DNA of 64,000 nucleotides. Source: Pseudoalteromonas arabiensis. Its GTDB lineage: Bacteria > Pseudomonadota > Gammaproteobacteria > Enterobacterales > Alteromonadaceae. Shown here in pieces: positions 56,622 to 64,000 of this stretch. The notes below the pieces were generated by a model. The model did not search any database and was not told the origin of the DNA. It saw only the letters and a list, made by a program, of their open reading frames with translations. Where the stretch lies: the NCBI RefSeq assembly GCF_001550155.1, contig NZ_LRUF01000025.1, positions 48,305-112,304 on the forward strand. Direction: 5' to 3'. The first letter of the stretch is position 1. Every line of letters begins with the position of its first letter. The position numbers and the translations under genes were made by a program.

Positions 56622-56648
56622 CTTACATTTTTATAATGAGGAATTATT

Positions 56649-57107
56649 TTGACGTACGTAACAGCTGAACAACGTTACATTCAAAGCTTACCTAAGTATT
56701 TAACTTTGTGTGAGCATAATTACGTGCGTGCGCTCAAATTGCTTCCCAACGAACGTCAAATAGGCCATGTACGTAAAGTGCAACTCGGTAATAGCACGTT
56801 TGTAGTTAAAATAGATGATACAGCAAAGTACACCATGGATATTTCTATCTCGCAAGAGACAGGAAACTTACATGTTGTTACCCCACTTTATCTAACTGTG
56901 CGTATGTATCATGATGCAAAAGTGGCTGAGATTGTTCATCACGATTTTCATCAACGAATAAAGCCATCTTACGCATACCCGAATCCGAATATGCATCAAA
57001 AAGACGAAAAGTATCAACTAAATGCTTTTTTGTATGACTGGCTTGTTGCGTGTGTAGAAAACGGTCGTGCAGCGCTACACTGGGATGTAAACAATGGCTT
57101 GGTTTAG
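56649..57107 (+). CDS. yqiB: DUF1249 family protein (YqiB)
   Basis: 152 residues, matching E. coli YqiB (140): LCEHNYVRALKLLP, then a central FVVKIDDTAKYTMDISI and a late KDEKYQLNAFLYDWL. Cytosolic; function unknown. 27 bases after nudF; its 3' end overlaps cpdA by 14 bases. Confidence 0.93.
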   Translation: MTYVTAEQRYIQSLPKYLTLCEHNYVRALKLLPNERQIGHVRKVQLGNSTFVVKIDDTAKYTMDISISQETGNLHVVTPLYLTVRMYHDAKVAEIVHHDFHQRIKPSYAYPNPNMHQKDEKYQLNAFLYDWLVACVENGRAALHWDVNNGLV

Positions 57108-57876
57108 TGATGCTTATCATTTTGACAAAACAACATTAAAAATTGCACACATTACAGATTGTCATTTATCAAAAGACAGACAAGGTGAGTATTTTAATGT
57201 AAATACCGCTGAGTATTTTTCGCGTTGCTTAGCAGCCATGGCAAACTTACAACTTGATTGCGTGATCTTTGGGGGGGATTTAACACAAGATCACAGCAGT
57301 AAATCGTATCAACTATTTGCTGAACTTATTGGTGATTCGGCACTGTCTTGTCCTGTGTTTTGGCTACCAGGGAATCATGATGAGCTTGCTGAATATAAAG
57401 CGCTTTCAAACTCGCAAATTTTAAGCTGTAAACGTATTACCTTTTTAACTGGACAACTGCTTTTAGTAAACTCGAAAGGCCCGACTCCAGCAGGTTGGGT
57501 AACACAAACACACTTAAGCGAATTAAGCGAAGCGATAGGGCAAATCCCGAGTGTGGTGCTTTGTCATCATAACCCGCTACCTATTCAAGCTTACTTAGAT
57601 AAACATATGCTTGAAAATGGCCCGCAGTTTTTAAACGTTTGCGTTAATAGTGAGCAATGTATTGGCGTATTTCATGGTCACGTACACCATGAGTACACGC
57701 AAAATTACCGTGATCTAAAGGTGTTTGCGACACCTGCCAGCTCGATACAATTTACTAAACATACTATGGCGTGGCAGCAAGAGGATTTAGGGCCAGCGTT
57801 TCGTGTGATTAACTTAAATATTGATAAACAACAAAGCTTGCAGCTAACAACGGATGTAGTATGGCTAAACGGGTAA
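57094..57876 (+). CDS. cpdA: 3',5'-cyclic-AMP phosphodiesterase CpdA
   Basis: Calcineurin-fold metallophosphoesterase that hydrolyses cAMP and so tunes CRP. 260 residues. Metal ligands: D22 and H24 in ITDCHL, D62 in FGGDL, N94-H95 in GNHDE, HH in LCHHNP, and HVH in FHGHVHHEY. Overlaps yqiB (14 bases) and yqiA (16 bases), indicating coupled translation. Confidence 0.94.
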   Translation: MAWFSDAYHFDKTTLKIAHITDCHLSKDRQGEYFNVNTAEYFSRCLAAMANLQLDCVIFGGDLTQDHSSKSYQLFAELIGDSALSCPVFWLPGNHDELAEYKALSNSQILSCKRITFLTGQLLLVNSKGPTPAGWVTQTHLSELSEAIGQIPSVVLCHHNPLPIQAYLDKHMLENGPQFLNVCVNSEQCIGVFHGHVHHEYTQNYRDLKVFATPASSIQFTKHTMAWQQEDLGPAFRVINLNIDKQQSLQLTTDVVWLNG

Positions 57877-58421
57877 TTTATATTCATGGTTTCAATAGCT
57901 CTGAGCAATCATATAAAGCCGTACGTTTTGGTGAGCATATGGCTCAGTTTGATGTTGATTATAAAGTGCCGCGATTAACCCATGAGCCATTACATGCAAT
58001 TTTACAATTAGAACAACTGTTAAATGATGATACTGTATTACTCGGTAGTTCATTAGGCGGTTTTTATGCGACCTATTTGTCGCAACGTTATTCGATACCC
58101 GCGGTGGTAATTAATCCTGCGGTGCGCCCATTTGAGTTACTTGATAACTATTTAGGGCCAAACTATAACCCGTATCAAGACACCCATTACGAACTTGATA
58201 CTCGTCACATGGATGCATTGCGCAGGTTATATTTGTCGCAATTAGACACCCCTTCATTGATTTATTTGCTACAGCAAACAGGCGATGAAGTACTGCCTTT
58301 TCAGCAGGCGGTTAACTATTATTCTCAGTGTAAGCAACACGTTGAATTTGGAGGCGATCATAGTTTTATCGGCTTCGAACAAACCTTTGCAAGTATTGTA
58401 GATTTTCTTAAAATCACGTAA
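57861..58421 (+). CDS. yqiA: YqiA family esterase
   Basis: Alpha/beta-hydrolase, 186 residues (E. coli 193). IHGFNSSEQS at about 8-17 gives the oxyanion region, the nucleophile is S64 in LGSSLGGFYA, and the catalytic histidine is in GGDHSFIGFE near the C-terminus. In E. coli YqiA has esterase activity with palmitoyl-CoA and nitrophenyl esters. Overlaps cpdA by 16 bases and lies 33 bases before parE. Confidence 0.93.
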   Translation: MAKRVIYIHGFNSSEQSYKAVRFGEHMAQFDVDYKVPRLTHEPLHAILQLEQLLNDDTVLLGSSLGGFYATYLSQRYSIPAVVINPAVRPFELLDNYLGPNYNPYQDTHYELDTRHMDALRRLYLSQLDTPSLIYLLQQTGDEVLPFQQAVNYYSQCKQHVEFGGDHSFIGFEQTFASIVDFLKIT

Positions 58422-58454
58422 AACATAGCTAAGCGCATAAAAGATATAAAAACT

Positions 58455-60344
58455 ATGAGTCAGCAAAATTATAACGCCGAAGCAATTGAAGTCTTAAATG
58501 GGTTAGAGCCCGTTAAACGCCGCCCAGGTATGTACACCGACACGGTTCGCCCTAATCACTTAGGCCAAGAGGTTATCGATAACAGCGTCGATGAAGCAAT
58601 GGCAGGTCATGCAACAAAAATAGATGTCATTCTTCATGAAGATAACTCGCTTGAAGTTATTGATGATGGCCGTGGTATGCCGATAGATATTCACCCTGAA
58701 GAAGGCATTCCCGGAGTGGAGCTCATTTTTACCAAGCTGCATGCTGGTGGTAAGTTCTCTAATAAAAACTATCAGTTTTCAGGTGGTTTACACGGTGTAG
58801 GTATTTCGGTTGTAAATGCCCTGTCAACGCGTGTTGAAGTGACCGTACGCCGTGATGCACAGCAGTTTCGTATGGCCTTTGAGAATGGCGATAAAGTCGA
58901 AGACTTAAACGTGATTGGCACTGTGGGTAAGCGTAACACAGGGACTACCGTGCGTTTTTGGCCAGATGCCAGTTATTTTGACTCTGCTAATTTCTCGATT
59001 ACCAAGCTTAATCATTTATTAAAAGCCAAAGCAGTACTCTGCCCAGGCCTGCGCATTAAGTTTACTAATAAGCAAACCAAGGAAAGCCAAGAGTGGTATT
59101 ACGAAACGGGCTTAAAAGATTACCTAGTTGAAGCGGTGAAGGGTTTTGAGGTATTACCAAAAGAACCATTTATTGGTGATTTTTCAAGCTCAACTGAAGG
59201 CGCTGACTGGGCTGTTGTGTGGTTACCTGAGGGCGGTGAATCCATCGCTGAAAGCTATGTAAACTTAATTCCTACCGCACAAGGCGGTACCCACGTCAAC
59301 GGTTTACGCCAAGGTCTACTCGAAGCGATGCGTGAATTTTGTGAATTCAGAAACTTATTGCCTCGCGGTGTAAAGTTAACGCCAGATGATATTTGGGAGC
59401 GATGCAGCTATGTATTGTCGGTGAAAATGCAAGACCCACAATTTGCTGGCCAAACCAAAGAAAAGCTGTCTTCGCGCTCATGTGCTGCATTTGTATCGGG
59501 TGTGGTGAAAGACTCATTTAGCTTATGGTTAAACGAACACACCGAGACCGCTGAATTATTAGCTGAGCTATGTATCTCAAATGCACAGCGTCGTTTACGC
59601 GCGGCTAAAAAAGTCGTGCGTAAGCGCATTACTTCAGGCCCTGCGTTACCGGGTAAATTAACCGATTGTAGTGCCCAAGATAATGACCGTACTGAATTAT
59701 TCTTAGTAGAGGGTGACTCTGCGGGTGGCTCAGCTAAACAAGCCCGTGACCGTGAATTTCAAGCAATTATGCCACTGCGCGGTAAAATTCTTAATACATG
59801 GGAAGTCGAATCAGGACAGATTTTAGCATCACAAGAGGTGCATGATATTTCAGTGGCCCTAGGTATCGACCCTGATTCAAGTGATTTATCGGGTCTGCGT
59901 TATAACAAGATTTGTATTTTGGCTGATGCTGACTCGGATGGGTTACACATTGCCACACTATTATGCGCACTGTTTGTTCGTCATTTCCCTGCGCTAATCA
60001 AAGAAGGTCATGTATTTGTCGCCATGCCACCGCTGTTTCGTATTGATATCGGTAAAGAGGTGTATTACGCCCTCGATGAAGATGAGAAAAATGGTATTTT
60101 AGCGCGCATCGAAGCTGAGAAAAAACGCGGTAAAGTGAATGTTCAACGCTTCAAAGGGTTGGGTGAAATGAACCCGCTGCAGTTAAGAGAAACAACGATG
60201 GATCCAAATACCCGTCGTTTGGTGCAATTAACACTCGATGAAGAAGAGCAAACCATGGAAATGATGGATATGTTACTTGCGAAGAAACGTTCATCAGATC
60301 GCCGTCAGTGGTTAGAAGATCACGGTAATCGCGCGCAAGTTTAA
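58455..60344 (+). CDS. parE: DNA topoisomerase IV subunit B
   Basis: ATPase subunit of topoisomerase IV, which decatenates sister chromosomes. 629 residues (E. coli 630). GHKL ATP site with EVIDNSVDEAMAGH (about 39-52) and GGLHGVGISVVNALS; transducer; and the TOPRIM with VEGDSAGGSAKQ and LADADSDGLHI. No sign of truncation. Followed after 53 bases by a PQQ-dehydrogenase-like gene and then parC. Confidence 0.97.
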   Translation: MSQQNYNAEAIEVLNGLEPVKRRPGMYTDTVRPNHLGQEVIDNSVDEAMAGHATKIDVILHEDNSLEVIDDGRGMPIDIHPEEGIPGVELIFTKLHAGGKFSNKNYQFSGGLHGVGISVVNALSTRVEVTVRRDAQQFRMAFENGDKVEDLNVIGTVGKRNTGTTVRFWPDASYFDSANFSITKLNHLLKAKAVLCPGLRIKFTNKQTKESQEWYYETGLKDYLVEAVKGFEVLPKEPFIGDFSSSTEGADWAVVWLPEGGESIAESYVNLIPTAQGGTHVNGLRQGLLEAMREFCEFRNLLPRGVKLTPDDIWERCSYVLSVKMQDPQFAGQTKEKLSSRSCAAFVSGVVKDSFSLWLNEHTETAELLAELCISNAQRRLRAAKKVVRKRITSGPALPGKLTDCSAQDNDRTELFLVEGDSAGGSAKQARDREFQAIMPLRGKILNTWEVESGQILASQEVHDISVALGIDPDSSDLSGLRYNKICILADADSDGLHIATLLCALFVRHFPALIKEGHVFVAMPPLFRIDIGKEVYYALDEDEKNGILARIEAEKKRGKVNVQRFKGLGEMNPLQLRETTMDPNTRRLVQLTLDEEEQTMEMMDMLLAKKRSSDRRQWLEDHGNRAQV

Positions 60345-60397
60345 TACAGGTACATTTGCAGCCTAAGGGTTGTTAAACGAATTAAAGGGCAAGAAAA

Positions 60398-61498
60398 ATG
60401 AAAAAACTACTGACCTCATTTTTATCGCTGAGCTTACTATCAGCGCCAGCAATGGCTGAAGATATTCTTGATAAACTAACGGTTGCTGAAGGCTTCAAAG
60501 TAAGCTTATTCGCCGATGATGTTGAAAATGCACGCCAAATTGCCGTATCAAAAAAAGGCATTGTGTACGCAGGTTCGCGTAAAGCAGGCAATGTATATGC
60601 ATTGATTGATCATAACAGCGATGGTGTAGCCGATAAGAAAATTGTTATTGCCAAAGGATTAGAAATGCCATCAGGCTTGGCAATAAAAGAGGGTGATTTA
60701 TATGTTGCTGAAGTGTCACGTATTATTCGCTTTAAAGACATTGATAAACACCTCAAAGCCCCTAAGTTTGAGGTGGTGTATGATAAATTCCCAACAGACC
60801 GCCACCATGGTTGGAAATTTATTAGCTTTGCCCCAACAGGGGAGTTAATTGTACCTGTCGGGGTGCCATGTAATATTTGTGCTGAAGACGACAAATACGG
60901 TCGTATTTTTTCACTTAATGTTGATACCAAAGAAATCAAAACCATTGCTCAGGGCGTTCGTAACTCAGTGGGTTTTGACTATCACCCAACAACAAATGCG
61001 TTTTGGTTCAGTGATAACGGTCGTGACATGATGGGCGATGATATCCCGCCTTGCGAAATCAATCGAGTTGGTGAAGGTGAGGAGGGAGCGCATTATGGTT
61101 TCCCTTATGTTCACGCAGGGGCGATTTTAGATCCTGAGTTTGGTAAAGGTAAAAATATTGCTGATTACAAATCGCCTGCGCTCGCACTGGGTGCGCATGT
61201 TGCGCCATTAGGCATTCATTTTTATAACGGCAAGCAGTTCCCAGCTAAATACAAAGAGCAGTTATTTGTTGCTGAGCATGGTTCTTGGAATCGTAGTAAA
61301 AAGTCGGGTTACAGAGTCATGCTAGCGAATGTTGAGCAAGGTCGTATCACTAAATACACCCCATTCATCACAGGCTTTATGCAAAACGAAGAAACATTTG
61401 GTCGCCCAGTTGCATTTGCAGAGCTTGCAGATGGCAGCTTATTGATCTCAGACGACTTTGCTAACGTGATCTATCGTGTTAGTGCTAAGAAAAAATAG
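60398..61498 (+). CDS. PQQ-dependent sugar dehydrogenase-like protein (sorbosone dehydrogenase family)
   Basis: 366 residues. Signal peptide cleaved near A20 (APAMA-ED). A six-bladed propeller follows, with repeats such as VAEGFKVSLFADDVENARQ and EHGSWNRSKKSGYRV. A CNIC cysteine pair (about 152-155) lies in VGVPCNICAEDDKYGRIF. The family covers glucose/sorbosone-type dehydrogenases needing PQQ, but many members have no proven activity, and no PQQ biosynthesis genes are in the window. Its location between parE and parC, 10 bases before parC, is the notable point. Confidence 0.85.
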   Translation: MKKLLTSFLSLSLLSAPAMAEDILDKLTVAEGFKVSLFADDVENARQIAVSKKGIVYAGSRKAGNVYALIDHNSDGVADKKIVIAKGLEMPSGLAIKEGDLYVAEVSRIIRFKDIDKHLKAPKFEVVYDKFPTDRHHGWKFISFAPTGELIVPVGVPCNICAEDDKYGRIFSLNVDTKEIKTIAQGVRNSVGFDYHPTTNAFWFSDNGRDMMGDDIPPCEINRVGEGEEGAHYGFPYVHAGAILDPEFGKGKNIADYKSPALALGAHVAPLGIHFYNGKQFPAKYKEQLFVAEHGSWNRSKKSGYRVMLANVEQGRITKYTPFITGFMQNEETFGRPVAFAELADGSLLISDDFANVIYRVSAKKK

Positions 61499-61508
61499 GT
61501 AAGCGTTA

Positions 61509-63809
61509 ATGAGTGATACAAATACCTTGCTGATGCAAGGCATAGAACAACAAACGATGGGGCGTTTTACCGAAGACGCCTACTTAAACTACTCAATGTA
61601 CGTCATCATGGATCGCGCTTTACCGCATGTTGGCGACGGCCTTAAACCTGTACAGCGTCGTATCATTTATGCAATGAGCGAACTGGGGTTATCGGCGCAG
61701 GCAAAATATAAAAAATCAGCGCGTACCGTAGGTGATGTACTGGGTAAATACCACCCACATGGTGATAGTGCCTGTTACGAAGCCATGGTATTAATGGCGC
61801 AACCATTTTCTTATCGCTATCCGCTGGTGGACGGTCAAGGTAACTGGGGGGCTGCGGATGATCCTAAGTCATTTGCAGCGATGCGTTACACCGAAGCCCG
61901 TTTATCAAAGTTCTCGGAAGTACTACTAAAAGAGCTTGGTCAAGGCACGGTTGATTGGACCGCCAACTTCGATGGTACACTTGATGAGCCAATGGTACTG
62001 CCTGCGCGTTTACCGCACATTTTACTCAATGGTGTGACCGGTATTGCGGTGGGTATGGCAACCGATATTCCACCACATAATGTGCGTGAGGTGGCCAGTG
62101 CCTGTTGCTTATTACTTGATAAGCCAAAAACTGAAATCGAAGAGCTGCTTGAGTTAGTGCATGCGCCTGACTACCCAACAGAAGCTGAGATCATCACCCC
62201 CAAAGACGATATCCGTAAGATTTATCAAACGGGGCGCGGCTCTATTAAAATGCGCGCAATTTACACTGAAGAGCAGGGCGATATTGTTATCACAGCATTA
62301 CCGCACCAGTGTTCAGGGGCAAAGGTTTTAGAGCAAATTGCAGCACAAATGAATGCTAAAAAGCTACCGATGGTGGCTGACTTACGTGATGAATCTGATC
62401 ACGAAAACCCAACCCGTATTGTGATAGTGCCACGTTCAAACCGCATTAAAGCTGAGCCGTTAATGGCGCACTTATTTGCCACCACAGATTTAGAAAAGAA
62501 CTACCGCGTAAACTTAAACATGCTTGGCCTAGATGGTCGTCCGCAAGTGAAAGATTTACGGAGTATTTTAACTGAGTGGCTGACGTTTCGCCGTGAAACA
62601 GTCAGACGCCGCTTACAGTATCGCTTAGATAAAGTGCTTGCACGTCTGCATATTTTAGAAGGTTTACTAACGGCCTTTTTAAATATCGACGAAGTCATTG
62701 AGATTATTCGTACGGAAGATAAGCCAAAACCTGTATTAATGGAACGCTTTGGTATTACGGATATTCAAGCCGAAGCGATTTTAGAGTTAAAACTACGTCA
62801 CTTAGCTAAACTTGAAGAATTCAAGATCAAAGGTGAGCAAGATGAACTTGCCCTTGAGCGTGACAAATTAGAGCAAATTCTGGGCTCTGAACGTCGTATG
62901 TCGACGTTGATGAAAAAAGAAATCCAAGAAGCCGCTGACATGTATGGTGATGATAGACGCTCACCCGTTGTTGAACGTTTGGAAGCAAAAGCACTGAGCG
63001 AAAAAGATTTAATCCCTTCTGAATCAGTGACGGTTGTGTTATCTGAAAAAGGCTGGGCACGTGTTGGTAAGGGTCATGACTTAGATGTAGAAGGTTTAAG
63101 TTATAAGTCAGGCGACAGCTATAAGGCCTCTGCGCGTGGTAAGAGTAATCAGCCAGCGGTATTCCTTGATTCAAATGGCCGTGCTTTTGCGACTGATGCG
63201 CATAGTTTACCTTCTGCACGTAGCCAAGGTGAGCCTATGACGGGTCGCTTTAATTTAAGTTCGGGTGCTAACTTTGAGCATGTTGTGATGGCCGAAGATA
63301 ATCAAGAACTCTTGATGGCATCAGATGCGGGTTATGGTTTCATCAGTGACTTTAAAGATCTCGTGAGTAAAAATAAAAATGGTAAAGCATTGGTCAGTGT
63401 TCCGAAAGGGGGTGAACTACTTGCGCCAATTCGTATTACCGATATTGCCACTGACTATTGTATGGCTATTTCAAACGAAGGCCGTATGTTGTTATTCCCA
63501 CTACGTGATTTGCCTAAACTAGGTAAAGGTAAAGGCAATAAAATTATTTCTATTCCAGGTGCGAAAGTACAGGCGAGGGAAGAGTTTGTAAAAGTGTTGG
63601 CCGTAGTGCCCGAGGGGAGCAGTGTTACGCTTCATGCTGGTAAGCGCAAATTAACCTTAAAGCCAAGTGACCTTGAGCATTATCATGGCGAGCGTGGACG
63701 AAGAGGGAACAAGTTACCACGTGGCTTACAGCGAGTAGATGAAGCTGTAATAGAAATAACACAGACCGATGACATAACGGAGCCATCGGTTGATGATATA
63801 ACAGAATAA
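61509..63809 (+). CDS. parC: DNA topoisomerase IV subunit A
   Basis: Breakage-reunion subunit. 766 residues (E. coli 752). The catalytic tyrosine is Y127 in [11 protein letters not shown]. The quinolone-determining positions are wild type: S87 and E91 in [10 protein letters not shown], equivalent to E. coli S80 and E84. A C-terminal beta-pinwheel follows from about 500, and the tail has a duplicated [13 protein letters not shown]. Followed by a strong terminator. Confidence 0.97.
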   Translation: MSDTNTLLMQGIEQQTMGRFTEDAYLNYSMYVIMDRALPHVGDGLKPVQRRIIYAMSELGLSAQAKYKKSARTVGDVLGKYHPHGDSACYEAMVLMAQPFSYRYPLVDGQGNWGAADDPKSFAAMRYTEARLSKFSEVLLKELGQGTVDWTANFDGTLDEPMVLPARLPHILLNGVTGIAVGMATDIPPHNVREVASACCLLLDKPKTEIEELLELVHAPDYPTEAEIITPKDDIRKIYQTGRGSIKMRAIYTEEQGDIVITALPHQCSGAKVLEQIAAQMNAKKLPMVADLRDESDHENPTRIVIVPRSNRIKAEPLMAHLFATTDLEKNYRVNLNMLGLDGRPQVKDLRSILTEWLTFRRETVRRRLQYRLDKVLARLHILEGLLTAFLNIDEVIEIIRTEDKPKPVLMERFGITDIQAEAILELKLRHLAKLEEFKIKGEQDELALERDKLEQILGSERRMSTLMKKEIQEAADMYGDDRRSPVVERLEAKALSEKDLIPSESVTVVLSEKGWARVGKGHDLDVEGLSYKSGDSYKASARGKSNQPAVFLDSNGRAFATDAHSLPSARSQGEPMTGRFNLSSGANFEHVVMAEDNQELLMASDAGYGFISDFKDLVSKNKNGKALVSVPKGGELLAPIRITDIATDYCMAISNEGRMLLFPLRDLPKLGKGKGNKIISIPGAKVQAREEFVKVLAVVPEGSSVTLHAGKRKLTLKPSDLEHYHGERGRRGNKLPRGLQRVDEAVIEITQTDDITEPSVDDITE

Positions 63810-63812
63810 TAC

Positions 63813-63837
63813 AAGGCCTGCTTAGCAGGCCTTTTTT
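63813..63837 (+). terminator. Rho-independent terminator of parC
   Basis: AAGGCCTGC/GCAGGCCTT hairpin with a short TTA loop followed by six T's, four bases past the parC stop. Confidence 0.92.
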
Positions 63838-63862
63838 ATTGGGGTAGATTATTGTTCTAATA

Positions 63863-64000
63863 TTATACCAATCCGCAATAATACTTAATCATTTTGAGGG
63901 ATTAAACCTGTCGCTATCTGCGTTAAAAATTTCTGATTTAGAGCAACTAAATAACGAAATTTTTGCCTTGCTATCAACGAGGTTTTATTGCCTCAAAATA
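63863..64000. repeat. Probable dispersed intergenic inverted-repeat element, cut by window end
   Basis: After the parC terminator there is no gene. The segment begins TTATACCAATCCGCAATAAT, a word I recall as a frequent intergenic repeat in Pseudoalteromonas and relatives. The two arms 63891-63933 and 63956-63999 are an imperfect inverted repeat: both ends match (ATTTTGAGG with CCTCAAAAT, AAAAATTTC with GAAATTTTT, AAACCT with AGGTTT) around a 22-base centre. This suits a MITE-like or long-hairpin element. Its right end and any target duplication lie beyond the window. Confidence 0.55.

Noticed and set aside
63738..63809. Possible frameshift or unusual extension at the parC end
   Set aside because: The repeated DDITE tail stays in frame and ends at a normal stop directly before a strong terminator; it is a short tail variation.
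1..64000. Defence island, prophage or integrative element
   Set aside because: No integrase, recombinase, phage structural, restriction, CRISPR or toxin-antitoxin genes were seen, and gene order is largely conserved core synteny.

Overview
This window looks like a stretch of core chromosome from a marine gammaproteobacterium of the Alteromonadales, most likely a Pseudoalteromonas. Four things point that way: the low-to-moderate GC content; protein sequences close to E. coli, Vibrio and Shewanella orthologues; synteny blocks shared with enterics (lptD-surA-pdxA-rsmA-apaG, rsmE-gshB-algH-ruvX, pilT-yggS-proC-yggT-rdgB-hemW, tolC/nudF-yqiB-cpdA-yqiA-parE-parC); and many c-di-GMP and two-component genes between the blocks. 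The genus is an inference; no rRNA or tRNA gene is present to test it. Coding density is very high, and most genes are intact and of normal family length.

Layout. 1-5740 (minus) is the outer-membrane biogenesis, vitamin B6 and ribosome operon lptD-surA-pdxA-rsmA-apaG; apaG runs off the left edge. Divergent from it, 5797-8383 (plus) holds a possible 16-codon leader ORF, amgK-murU (peptidoglycan recycling) and djlA. 8366-13022 (minus) has a DUF3530 exported protein, rluA and rapA. 13322-19126 (plus) has a PIN-PhoH ATPase, a large hybrid sensor kinase and an overlapping REC-GGDEF diguanylate cyclase. 19155-24594 mixes a small lipoprotein, a 2-hydroxyacid dehydrogenase, a ZntR-like regulator with its metal-efflux permease, an acyltransferase, a DUF1289 protein and a solute-binding-like protein. 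24735-29884 (plus) is a three-gene unit ending in a 1501-residue propeller-PAS-GGDEF-EAL protein. 29912-38275 contains a voltage-gated K+ channel, a Pat-type lysine acetyltransferase, a SIMPL protein, a flippase paired with an ankyrin-like protein, and a DUF885 lipoprotein.

38316-42633 (minus) is yggS-proC-yggT followed by the DUF4426 gene, rdgB and hemW. 42663-45720 (plus) is pilT-pilU plus a translationally coupled periplasmic protein. 45717-49981 (minus) is a DUF350 membrane protein, an unknown protein, rsmE, gshB, algH and ruvX. 50054-52846 (plus) is glnE. 52835-55836 (minus) is a TcpQ-like protein, lpxL and tolC. 55989-63809 (plus) is an apparent seven-gene operon, nudF-yqiB-cpdA-yqiA-parE-(PQQ-dehydrogenase-like)-parC, closed by a strong terminator. 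The last ~140 bases look like the beginning of a dispersed, inverted-repeat intergenic element cut by the window edge.

Functional themes: envelope assembly (LptD, SurA, LpxL, TolC), cell-wall recycling (AmgK, MurU), second messengers (two c-di-GMP proteins, a hybrid kinase, a cAMP phosphodiesterase), twitching motility (PilT/PilU) and housekeeping. I see no CRISPR array, prophage, intact insertion sequence, restriction or other recognised defence system. I therefore do not claim a striking new system. The best candidates for undescribed biology are small: the leader ORF before amgK, the hairpin over the sensor-kinase start, the protein coupled to PilU, the ankyrin-like/flippase pair, the DUF350 pair and the dehydrogenase-like gene between parE and parC.
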